From Prosapia bicincta (taxonomy: Eukaryota; Arthropoda; Insecta; Hemiptera; Cercopidae): 64,000 bases of DNA. The stretch is taken from assembly GCA_036971475.1 (NCBI GenBank), contig JBAIZL010000005.1, positions 64,328,655 through 64,392,654 of the forward strand. Direction: 5' to 3'. This document shows, one piece after another, positions 40,801-54,400 of this stretch (position 1 is its first letter; each line of letters starts with the position of its first letter). Both the position numbers and the translations under genes were made by a program. Below the pieces are notes generated by a model that saw only the letters and a list, made by a program, of their open reading frames with translations, did no database searches and had not been told where the DNA came from.

Positions 40801-42124
40801 GAGGTCTACATTTTGCAAATCCATTTATAGGAATATATATAAACAATTCTTAACGATCCCTATGTTCTAAGGTTGTGAAATAATCGTGGATCATTTCGAC
40901 AAGATCATTTACCAAAAGTAGAGATCTCTAGCGAGGTCTACACTTTGCAAATCCATTTATAGGAATATATATAAACAATTCCTAACGACCCCTAAGTTCT
41001 AAGGTTGTGAAATAATCGTGGATCATTTCGTCAAGATCATTTACCAAAAGTAGAGATCTCTAGCGAGGTCTACACTTTGCAAATCCATTTATAGGAATAT
41101 ATATAAACAATTCCTAACGATCCCTAAGTTCTAAGGTTGTGAAATAATCGTGGATCATTTCGACAAGATCATTTACCAAAAGTAGAGATCTCTAACGAGG
41201 TCTACATTTTGCAAATCCATTTATAGGAATATATATAAACAATTCCTAACGACCCCTAAGTTCTAAGGTTTGAAATAATCGTGGATCATTTCGACAAGAT
41301 CATTTACCAAAAGTAGAGATCTCTAGCGAGGTCTACATTTTGCAAATCCATTTATAGGAATATATATAAACAATTCCTAACGACCCCTAAGTTCTAAGGT
41401 TGTGAAATAATCGTGGATCATTTCGACAAGATCATTTACCAAAAGTAGAGATCTCTAGCGAGGTCTACATTTTGCAAATCCATTTATAGGAATATATATA
41501 AACAATTCCTAACGACCCCTAAGTTCTAAGGTTGTGAAATAATCGTGGATCATTTCGACAAGATCATTTACCAAAAGTAGAGATCTCTAGCGAGGTCTAC
41601 ATTTTGCAAATCCATTTATAGGAATATATATAAACAATTCCTAACGACCCCTAAGTTCTAAGGTTGTGAAATAATCGTGGATCATTTCGACAAGATCATT
41701 TACCAAAAGTAGAGATCTCTAGCGAGGTCTACATTTTGCAAATCCATTTATAGGAATATATATAAACAATTCCTAACGACCCCTAAGTTCTAAGGTTGTG
41801 AAATAATCGTGGATCATTTCGACAAGATCATTTACCAAAAGTAGAGATCTCTAGCGAGGTCTACATTTTGCAAATCCATTTATAGGAATATATATAAACA
41901 ATTCCTAACGACCCCTAAGTTCTAAGGCTGTGAAATAATCGTGGATCATTTCGACAAGATCATTTACCAAAAGTAGAGATCTCTAGCGAGGTCTACACTT
42001 TGAAAATCCATTTATAGTGCTCTACTAACGTCAATTGTCATTCACTATAGGTTTTAAAAAATGCATTTGAACATGATTGGACAAATAAAAACCTATATGA
42101 TTGTAGAAGATATATAGAACGATA

Positions 42125-42180
<56 letters not shown>

Positions 42181-42392
42181 TCGCAATATGTATTCTTGTG
42201 TATTAATAAAGAACTAAGTCAAAATACAAATACAAGAATTATAATTGAATTTACAATTCAAAGCCTTTCGTTGGCTAACAGTACCAACATCATCAGCAAA
42301 TGTTTTGCTCATGATGTTGGTACTGTTAGCCAACGAAAGGCTTTGAATTGTAAATTCAATTATAATTCTTGTATTTGTATTTTGACTTAGTT

Positions 42393-42468
<76 letters not shown>

Positions 42469-45400
42469 GAATTTAATAATAGAAATAGAAACATAATTAC
42501 TGAAAAATGTATGTGAACATAACTTTTGTCGTTATAGACGAAATAATTTTTATTCCACTTTAATCTGAGGTGACTCTGAATTGGAAAAGTAGCATTGATC
42601 GAGGTTATAAAAAATACACTGTCATTGTATCATCCCTTACTGGGAAACTAAGAATATTATTGCAAATATACAACAAACGGAGAGAATAAGTAGAAACTAG
42701 AAAAAACATTAAGTTAAATCCAATAATGGTTGCTCATTTCACAAAACAATGTAAGAAGTCAAAAGAAATGTATATATTAAAGCAAAAAATAAAGATAAAG
42801 GAAAACAAAACAAATCAAATTGAAACATAAATATATTAGATTTTATGTAAAGTATTTAGAATAGGTAAAAGGGTGAGATAATTTGTACGCATCCTAGATC
42901 CGAAAGGAAGATGTAGTAGAGGTTAAAACAAAGGATGAAGTTAGACTTCTGGTGCCATTATTTCAATTTGTTTTTATTTTTAAATTAATCAAGATAACCT
43001 TATCTAAGAGTATTTTATTTTACTTATTAAAATTATTAGCATTAACTCGTTACTTCAGATTTCAGTTTTAATTTTTTATCGCATTCACGAAAGGTTTAGC
43101 AGAAGCTACTACGCATATGTAGATCGTTTAGAGTTACAAGAAGCACACTGCACAGTATGTTCAACTGTACAGGTTTACGAATTTGTTGGTAATACTCAAG
43201 TCCAATAGAATTAAATTGTGTTTCGAACAAGAACAGATTATTATTAGTTTTGTGTTTTTTTTATTTTACAAAAAAATCTCCAATACCATATGACGTTAAA
43301 TTATTTTGAAAATGAATCAGTTCCTAGTATTTGAACTGATTTAAAATGTAAGCACTTTCAATTACAACGGTAAAATCAAGCACAGATAAATTGTTCGCAG
43401 TCTTTATTGAAAAACCGTTGCTAAACAAACCTACCAACAAATCCAGAAGAATTTAAATATAGGTGTTTCGAGTTAAGAAAACCTCACGTAAAACAAACAT
43501 AGCCCTCTGTATTTTCTAAAATTAACTGATTTTGTTAGTCTGATATTCTATAAGTAAATATGTATTATTTTTATTTGTTTTTATATAATTATGTAAACCT
43601 TATTGTACATATATTTTTGTTTATAAATAAGACTAAAGACATTTATATTGTAACAGATGAACATGTTTGTTTCCAGCCACGTTTTTCTAGTGCCTAGTTT
43701 GACACCAGAAGGTTATAGTGTGGGTTTAACAAGATTCGTGGACCCTGATTCGGACGCAATTACATGTGCTACCTTCCTAAAACGCTCCATGGTTATGCTA
43801 GACTTGACCCTGATGACAAGATATCAAGGCGGCTACTACGGCTTAGTAGACTTAAAGGGAATGAATATGAAGCTACTCGCGAAGGTGTCACTGCCTCTCA
43901 TTACTAAGTTCTTATGTTGTCTGCAGGTAAAAGAAAAGAAACTGTCTGTAAATAAACAAACAGTAACTATATCAGCGAGGCTGTAGTTTAAGCTGTAAAC
44001 AAATGTAAGCAAAACTTGATGTTGATTACAAAGAAACGTAGAATTTAGGTCAATTATGATTTTTAATTAAACAATTGTTATAGCGTTTTAAATTAGTTAC
44101 ATATATAAAAGTAGTCAAATAGCAAAAGAATTAAAGCAAAAAAAATAACACATAAAATAAGTATACAAAGGTAGTAAAAATTATCAAAGAAATATTTTGA
44201 TTTCTTTTACTAAACAAGAATTTAAATTACTTGTGAACATATAGAACAATAATCGACTTCAAAAATAACATTTAGTCGTTACTACATTAATGTAATAACA
44301 GTAACACACTATTAAATCACCCATGGTACAAACGTAATACGAAACCCTACTCGCTTTCGTGAACTATATCAAAGACACTTAATTAGATATTAGTTGATTC
44401 CAATCTTACTTTAAAGACACTAAATTATATATTAGTTGATTCCATTCTTACTTTAAAGACACTAAATTAGATATTAGTTGATGCCAATCTTACTTTAAAG
44501 ACACTAAATTACATATTAGTTGATGCCAATCTTACTTTAAAGACACTAAATTAAATATTAGTTGATTCCAATCTTACTTTAAAGACACTAAATTAGATAT
44601 TAGTTGATTCCATTCTTACTTTAAAGACACTAAATTAGATATTAGTTGATTCCATTCTTACTTTAAAGACACTAAATTAGATATTAGTTGATTCCATTCT
44701 TACTTTAAAGACACTAAATTAGATATTAGTTGATTCCATTCTTACTTTAAAGACACTAAATTAGATATTAGTTGATGCCAATCTTACTTTAAAGACACTA
44801 AATTAAATATTAGTTGATTCCAATCTTACTTTAAAGACACTAAATTAGATATTAGTTGATTCCATTCTTACTTTAAAGACACTAAATTAGATATTAGTTG
44901 ATTCCATTCTTACTTTAAAGACACTAAATTAGATATTAGTTGATTCCATTCTTACTTTAAAGACACTAAATTAGATATTAGTTGATGCCAATCTTACTTT
45001 AAAGACACTAAATTAAATATTAGTTGATTCCAATCTTACTTTAAAGACACTAAATTATATATTAGTTGATTCCATTCTTACTTTAAAGACACTAAATTAG
45101 ATATTAGTTGATTCCATTCTTACTTTAAAGACACTAAATTAGATATTAGTTGATTCCATTCTTACTTTAAAGACACTAAATTAGACATTATTTGATGCCA
45201 ATCTTACTTTAAAGACACTAAATTAAATATTAGTTGATTCCATTCTTACTTTAAAGACACTAAATGAGATATCAGTTGATTCCATTCTTACTTTAAAGAC
45301 ACTAAATTAGATATTAGTTGATTCCATTCTTACTTTAAAGACACTAAATTAGATATTAGTTGATGCCAATCTTACTTTAAAGACACTAAATTAAATATTA

Positions 45401-48400
45401 GTTGATTCCATTCTTACTTTAAAGACACTAAATTAGATATTAGTTGATTCCATTCTTACTTTAAAGACACTAAATTAGATATTAGTTGATTCCATTCTTA
45501 CTTTAAAGACACTAAATTAGATATTAGTTGATGCCAATCTTACTTTAAAGACACTAAATTAGATATTAGTTGATTCCATTCTTACTTTAAAGACACTAAA
45601 TTAGATATTAGTTGATGCCAATCTTACTTTAAAGACACTAAATTAGATATTAGTTGATGCCAATCTTACTTTAAAGACACTAAATTAAATATTAGTTGAT
45701 GCTAATCTTACTTTAAAGACACTAAATTAGATATTAGTTGATTCCATTCTTACTTTAAAGACACTAAATTAAATATTAGTTGATTCCATTCTTACTTTAA
45801 AGACACTAAATTAGATATTAGTTGATTCCATTCTTACTTTAAAGACACTAAATTAGATATTAGTTGATGCCAATCTTACTTTAAAGACACTAAATTAAAT
45901 ATTAGTTGATTCCATTCTTACTTTAAAGACACTAAATTAGATATTAGTTGATTCCATTCTTACTTTAAAGACACTAAATTAGATATTAGTTGATGCCAAT
46001 CTTACTTTAAAGACACTAAATTAAATATTAGTTGATTCCAATCTTACTTTAAAGACACTAAATTAGATATTAGTTGAAGCCAGTCTTACTTTAAAGACAC
46101 TAAATTAAATATTAGTTGATTCCATTCTTACTTTAAAGACACTAAATTAGATATTAGTTGATGCCAATCTTACTTTAAAGACACTAAATTACATATTAGT
46201 TGATGCCAATCTTACTTTAAAGACACTAAATTAAATATTAGTTGATACCAATCTTACTTTAATGACACTAAATTAGATATTAGTTGATTCCATTCTTACT
46301 TTAAAGACACTAAATTAGATATTAGTTGATTCCATTCTTACTTTAAAGACACTAAATTAGATATTAGTTGATGCCAATCTTACTTTAAAGACACTAAATT
46401 AAATATTAGTTGATTCCAATCTTACTTTAAAGACACTAAATTAGATATTAGTTGAAGCCAATCTTACTTTAAAGACACTAAATTAAATATTAGTTGATTC
46501 CATTCTTACTTTAAAGACACTAAATTAGATATTAGTTGATGCCAATCTTACTTTAAAGACACTAAATTACATATTAGTTGATGCCAATCTTACTTTAAAG
46601 ACACTAAATTAAATATTAGTTGATTCCAATCTTACTTTAATGACACTAAAATAGATATTAGTTGATTCCATTCTTACTTTAAAGACACTAAATTAGATAT
46701 TAGTTGATTCCATTCTTACTTTAAAGACACTAAATTAGATATTAGTTGATTCCATTCTTACTTTAAAGACACTAAATTAGATATTAGTTGATTCCATTCT
46801 TACTTTAAAGACACTAAATTAGATATTAGTTGAAGCCAATCTTACTTTAAAGACACTAAATTAGATATTAGTTGATTCCATTCTTACTTTAAAGACACTA
46901 AATTAGATATTAGTTGATGCCAATCTTACTTTAAAGACACTAAATTAGATATTAGTTGATGCCAATCTTACTTTAAAGACACTAAATTAAATATTAGTTG
47001 ATGCTAATCTTACTTTAAAGACACTAAATTAGATATTAGTTGATTCCATTCTTACTTTAAAGACACTAAATTAAATATTAGTTGATTCCATTCTTACTTT
47101 AAAGACACTAAATTAGATATTAGTTGATTCCATTCTTACTTTAAAGACACTAAATTAGATATTAGTTGATGCCAATCTTACTTTAAAGACACTAAATTAA
47201 ATATTAGTTGATTCCATTCTTACTTTAAAGACACTAAATTAGATATTAGTTGATTCCATTCTTACTTTAAAGACACTAAATTAGATATTAGTTGATGCCA
47301 ATCTTACTTTAAAGACACTAAATTAAATATTAGTTGATTCCAATCTTACTTTAAAGACACTAAATTAGATATTAGTTGAAGCCAGTCTTACTTTAAAGAC
47401 ACTAAATTAAATATTAGTTGATTCCATTCTTACTTTAAAGACACTAAATTAGATATTAGTTGATGCCAATCTTACTTTAAAGACACTAAATTACATATTA
47501 GTTGATGCCAATCTTACTTTAAAGACACTAAATTAAATATTAGTTGATACCAATCTTACTTTAATGACACTAAATTAGATATTAGTTGATTCCATTCTTA
47601 CTTTAAAGACACTAAATTAGATATTAGTTGATTCCATTCTTACTTTAAAGACACTAAATTAGATATTAGTTGATGCCAATCTTACTTTAAAGACACTAAA
47701 TTAAATTTTAGTTGATTCCAATCTTACTTTAAAGACACTAAATTAGATATTAGTTGAAGCCAATCTTACTTTAAAGACACTAAATTAAATATTAGTTGAT
47801 TCCATTCTTACTTTAAAGACACTAAATTAGATATTAGTTGATGCCAATCTTACTTTAAAGACACTAAATTACATATTAGTTGATGCCAATCTTACTTTAA
47901 AGACACTAAATTAAATATTAGTTGATTCCAATCTTACTTTAATGACACTAAAATAGATATTAGTTGATTCCATTCTTACTTTAAAGACACTAAATTAGAT
48001 ATTAGTTGATTCCATTCTTACTTTAAAGACACTAAATTAGATATTAGTTGATTCCATTCTTACTTTAAAGACACTAAATTAGATATTAGTTGATTCCATT
48101 CTTACTTTAAAGACACTAAATTAGATATTAGTTGATTCCATTCTTACTTTAAAGACACTAAATTAGATATTAGTTGATTCCATTCTTACTTTAAAGACAC
48201 TAAATTAGATATTAGTTGATTCCATTCTTACTTTAAAGACACTGAATTAGATATTAGTTGATGCCAATCTTACTTTAAAGACACTAAATTAAATATTAGT
48301 TGATTCCAATCTTACTTTAAAGACACTAAATTATATATTAGTTGATTCCATTCTTACTTTAAAGACACTAAATTAGATATTAGTTGATGCCAATCTTACT

Positions 48401-51400
48401 TTAAAGACACTAAATTAAATATTAGTTGATGCCAATCTTACTTTAAAGACACTAAATTAAATATTAGTTGATTCCATTCTTACTTTAAAGACACTAAATT
48501 AGATATCAGTTGATTCCATTCTTACTTTAAAGACACTAAATTAGATATTAGTTGATGCCAATCTTACTTTAAAGACACTAAATTAAATATTAGTTGATTC
48601 CATTCTTACTTTAAAGACACTAAATTAGATATTAGTTGATTCCATTCTTACTTTAAAGACACTAAATTAGATATCAGTTGATGCCAATCTTACTTTAAAG
48701 ACACTAAATTAAATATTAGTTGATTCCATTCTTACTTTAAAGACACTAAATTAAATATTAGTTGATTCCATTCTTACTTTAAAGACACTAAATTAGATAT
48801 TAGTTGATTCCATTCTTACTTTAAAGACACTAAATTAGATATTAGTTGATTCCATTCTTACTTTAAAGACACTAAATTAAATATTAGTTGATTCCATTCT
48901 TACTTTAAAGACACTAAATTAGATATCAGTTGATTCCATTCTTACTTTAAAGACACTAAATTAGATATTAGTTGATTCCATTCTTACTTTAAAGACACTA
49001 AATTAGATATTAGTTGATTCCATTCTTACTTTAAAGACACTAAATTAGATATTAGTTGATTCCATTCTTACTTTAAAGACACTAAATTAAATATTAGTTG
49101 ACTCCATTCTTACTTTAAAGACACTAAATTAGATATTAGTTGATTCCATTCTTACTTTAAAGACACTAAATTAGATATTAGTTGATTCCATTCTTACTTT
49201 AAAGACACTAAATTAGATATCAGTTGATTCCATTCTTACTTTAAAGACACTAAATTAGATATTAGTTGATTCCATTCTTACTTTAAAGACACTAAATTAG
49301 ATATTAGTTGATTCCATTCTTACTTTAAAGACACTAAATTAAATATTAGTTGATTCCATTCTTACTTTAAAGACACTAAATTAAATATCAGTTGATTCCA
49401 TTCTTACTTTAAAGACACTAAATTAGATATCAGTTGATTCCATTCTTACTTTAAAGACACTAAATTAGATATTAGTTGATTCCATTCTTACTTTAAAGAC
49501 ACTAAATTAGATATCAGTTGATTCCATTCTTACTTTAAAGACACTAAATTAAATATTAGTTGATTCCATTCTTACTTTAAAGACACTAAATTAGATATTA
49601 GTTGATTCCATTCTTACTTTAAAGACACTAAATTAAATATTAGTTGATTCCATTCTTACTTTAAAGACACTAAATTAGATATCAGTTGATTCCATTCTTA
49701 CTTTAAAGACACTAAATTAGATATCAGTTGATTCCATTCTTACTTTAAAGACACTAAATTAAATATTAGTTGATTCCATTCTTACTTTAAAGACACTAAA
49801 TTAAATATTAGTTGATTCCATTCTTACTTTAAAGACACTAAATTAGATATTAGTTGATTCCATTCTTACTTTAAAGACACTAAATTAGATATTAGTTGAT
49901 TCCATTCTTACTTTAAAGACAATAAATTAAATATTAGTTGATTCCATTCTTACTTTAAAGACACTAAATTAGATATCAGTTGATTCCATTCTTACTTTAA
50001 AGACACTAAATTAGATATTAGTTGATTCCATTCTTACTTTAAAGACACTAAATTAGATATTAGTTGATGCCAATCTTACTTTAAAGACACTAAATTAAAT
50101 ATTAGTTGATTCCATTCTTACTTTAAAGACACTAAATTAAATATTAGTTGATTCCATTCTTACTTTAAAGACACTAAATTAGATATTAGTTGATTCCATT
50201 CTTACTTTAAAGACACTAAATTAGATATCAGTTGATTCCATTCTTACTTTAAAGACACTAAATTAGATATTAGTTGATTCCATTCTGACTTTAAAGACAC
50301 TAAATTAGATATTAGTTGATGCCATTCTTACTTTAAAGACACTAAATTAAATATTAGTTGATTCCATTCTTACTTTAAAGACACTAAATTAGATATTAGT
50401 TGATTCCATTCTTACTTTAAAGACACTAAATTAGATATTAGTTGATGCCAATCTTACTTTAAAGACACTAAATTAAATATTAGTTGATTCCATTCTTACT
50501 TTAAAAACACTAAATTAGATATCAGTTGATTCCATTCTTACTTTAAAGACACTAAATTAGATATTAGTTGATTCCATTCTTACTTTAAAGACACTAAATT
50601 AGATATTAGTTGATTCCATTCTTACTTTAAAGACACTAAATTAGATATTAGTTGATTCCATTCTTACTTTAAAGACACTAAATTAGATATTAGTTGATTC
50701 CATTCTTACTTTAAAGACACTAAATTAGATATTAGTTGATTCCATTCTTACTTTAAAGACACTAAATTAGATATTAGTTGATTCCATTCTTACTTTAAAG
50801 ACACTAAATTAGATATTAGTTGATTCCATTCTTACTTTAAAGACACTAAATTAGATATTAGTTGATGCCAATCTTACTTTAAAGACACTAAATTAAATAT
50901 TAGTTGATTCCATTCTTACTTTAAAGACACTAAATTAGATATCAGTTGATTCCATTCTTACTTTAAAGACACTAAATTAGATATTAGTTGATTCCATTCT
51001 TACTTTAAAGACACTAAATTAGATATTAGTTGATGCCAATCTTACTTTAAAGACACTAAATTAAATATTAGTTGATTCCATTCTTACTTTAAAGACACTA
51101 AATTAAATATTAGTTGATTCCATTCTTACTTTAAAGACACTAAATTAGATATTAGTTGATTCCATTCTTACTTTAAAGACACTAAATTAGATATTAGTTG
51201 ATTCCATTCTTACTTTAAAGACACTAAATTAAATATTAGTTGATACCATTCTTACTTTAAAGACACTAAATTAGATATTAGTTGATTCCATTCTTACTTT
51301 AAAGACACTAAATTAGATATTAGTTGATTCCATTCTTACTTTAAAGACACTAAATTAGATATTAGTTGATGCCAATCCTACTTTAAAGACACTAAATTAA

Positions 51401-54400
51401 ATATTAGTTGATGCCAATCTTACTTTAAAGACACTAAATTAGATATTAGTTGATTCCATTCTTACTTTAAAGACACTAAATTAGATATTAGTTGATTCCA
51501 TTCTTACTTTAAAGACACTAAATTAGATGTTAGTTGATTCCGACTTCAAGTGAGCTACTATTTTTTAGCTAAATACACTTGTAAATATGTTACACTTGCC
51601 CATAGTAGCACTTTTTATAATTGCTGAGGACGGTCATTTTGGGAGATGTGTCCTATCGTCAACTCAGACCGTAACTGACCTCAAGGCGTTTGTAGGTTAG
51701 GGTAGGGCGGGATATTAGGACGGGGATGTAGGTGTATTTTGGTGAATATTAGGAGATATGATGTCAAAAAGTGTATGTGAGTTATAATGTAATTAGGTGT
51801 TGAGTGTACATCATAACTCCTAATACTCGTCAAAAATACACCTACATCCCTACCCTAATATCCCAACCCCACTCTAACTTACAAAAACCATGAGGTCATT
51901 TATGGTCTGAGATGACAATGGGACACATCTCCCTAAACAGTTGACCACAACAATTATATAAAGTGCTACTATAGGCAAGTGTAATATATTTACATGTGTT
52001 TTTTTTATTAAATCAGAGTTAAACAGGTAAAAACATAATTAAGATAATCATAATTCGATTTAAAAATAATAAATCGCCTGGTCTGGAAGGCAGGCACAAT
52101 TGTAGCCATGATTTGATGACTGAGACCCATGGGAAATTATTCCTGAAGGAATGCTGAAAATTAAATAATATAATTGTGGAGGAACAAACCATACGTCATT
52201 TGATTTAATTTTAAATATTAAAATTAGACACCATTTGACAAAATGAGTGAATTTTATTTGTTGTTAATTGTAAAACACTCCAAAAAATGGACACAAAATT
52301 TAAATGCGTTAAATTAGGGCCAGCAAGAAATAAATATGTCCCAAAGGTAAACTTTAATTTTCATTTTCGTCAACTAAAGGTCTACAAAAAATATTGAATA
52401 CACAAAGCACCTGTAAAAGGTTGTTAAAAGCATCATCCTTTATTACAGAAATTGCTTATGGACATAAGCCAAAGTTAGTACGTTCAGGCGCTCGGCGTAA
52501 GTTTTATTGCATTTTTCTAATAAGAAACGAACGAAATTACGTGCAATGAAGTTTTTTACAGACATTGTTATCGCATATTTATTAATAGCTTTCAACTTAT
52601 TCTGTACTAGTTTATATAAGTAACCTTGAAATTATAGCACTTGCATTCCCGGTAAATATTAAGTTTTATTAACGTTGTTTTAAGAAAAAAATAATAATTT
52701 TTTTTATTTACTCGTTTTAATGTGTAGAACATGAGTATCAACTTTTTTCGATATAGCGTAAATGTATTTAACTAAACCAATAGATAATGGGCTTACTTGC
52801 TGACGCGATTCGAAAAACAATCTTTCTTTAAACCAGCGGTTCTCAACCTGGGGGGCGCGCCCCCCTGGGGGGGCGTAGAAGAATTCCAGGGGAGGCGTCA
52901 ACAAATTTTAAAAAAAATTGAATTTGATGTTGGACACAAACACACAATCATTGAAATTTTTTTATAGCTTAATAGAGCTATAAAGCTCTATTTCTTTACT
53001 CAACGAACTTTTCTTCCTTTCCAAAATCCCGTTGATGATACCCAAAGTCTTCCAAAAGACCTAGTAAATGAAATGAAGGACCTAATATCAGAGCATTTGT
53101 TGTCTCTGAAGAACAAAATCGGAGCCTATTTCCCAGATATAAGCTCGGAAAACTGGGAATTCAAGTTAACAAGAGACCCCTTTCAAATCAACATTGATAT
53201 ACCTCCTGATAACATTCAAGAACAAACAATTGACTTGCAATGTGATTCCAAAGCTAAATTGGATTTCCCAAACATGGATCTCGAAGATTTCTGGCTACTA
53301 TATCTTCCTGTTTACCCAGAAGTAGCAATGGAGGCAGTCAAGTTGCTTGTACAATTTTCATCAACTTATCTATGCGAGACAGGATTTTCAGCCCTGGCTA
53401 ATATAAAATCTAAATATAGAGTCAGACTAGATGTGGAAAGTGACCTGCGGTATTCTTTGTCAAAATTTTATCCAATCATACAAAAAATAGTTAACGAGAA
53501 ACAGTGCCAGCCCTCACACTAGCACTACAAAAATAGCGAACATTTTTCTTGTTATTACTTAAACATATTGTAAGTAAATTTATCATATATAAGTCTAAAT
53601 TAACTTAATCTGTGAAGGGAGGCGTGACCTCACACCAAAGTGTGAAGGGGGGCTCAGAGCCTAAAAGGTTGAGAACCCCTGCTTTAAACGAAGCAAAGCC
53701 TCTACTGGCGGCGTCGCTCTCGGTACAAAGGTTGTCGGATGAGATTTATAACTGTAGCGAGGGTAGGTTAAGTTGATTGTGTATAGCACAGGCTGTTGGC
53801 TTCAAAATGTGTGGCCATATAATTATGTTTTCTTTATCTGTTGCGTAGTGCTTGTATATCTCGTATTTTTCTAAAGTTGTTAGTTTTTTACTTTGTTTTA
53901 ATATATGGAGAGTGTTTAAATTAGTGTGTATGTCCGTGTAAGTGTGTGTTGCGGGTTTTTAGGTGTGTTGCGTAGCTGGATTTTGGGTTTGTTGGTTTCT
54001 TTGGGTAATGTGTTCTTCGATGCGTGTTTAGAATGACCTGTCGGTTTGGCCGATATAATAGCTGGGACAATCGTTACATGTTAATTTGTAAATACCTAAT
54101 AGTTTGTTTTTGAAAGGGTTGTATGTGCTGTCGTGAAGTGTTTGTTGTTTTGTAAGATATTTATATTAAAGCTATTTTTGAATGTGGAAGCTATTTTATG
54201 TGTGTTTTTGTTGTGGTCGGTGAGGGATATGTATGTGTTGTTTTTTGTTTGGTTTGTCATAGTGGCCGTTTGGTGATGTTGTTTATGTTTAATTTTCATG
54301 TGTATGTTGTCTATGAATGTATATTGGTAACCGGTTTTTTTTTTTTTTTGTTGAGCGATCAATTTTATTGTGTTGAGTACTACGTCATAGTTTTCTGTGG

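Noticed and set aside
18498..42018. Centromeric satellite with a CENP-B box
   Set aside because: TTCGACAAGATCAT in the monomer lacks the CGGG part of the box, and the array sits in an intron.
42196..42390. 64-codon open frame
   Set aside because: It is a read-through of the palindrome at 42206-42398 with no protein features.
43657..43986. 109-codon open frame as a single-exon gene
   Set aside because: The first 20 bases are intron (acceptor at 43676) and the last 60 bases lie after the donor at 43927. The middle is CRAL-TRIO exon 3.
5306..51541. Tandem arrays as repetitive protein genes, since 69, 132 and 42 are all multiples of three
   Set aside because: Each monomer contains stops in every frame and no long open frame results. 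The multiples of three are coincidence.
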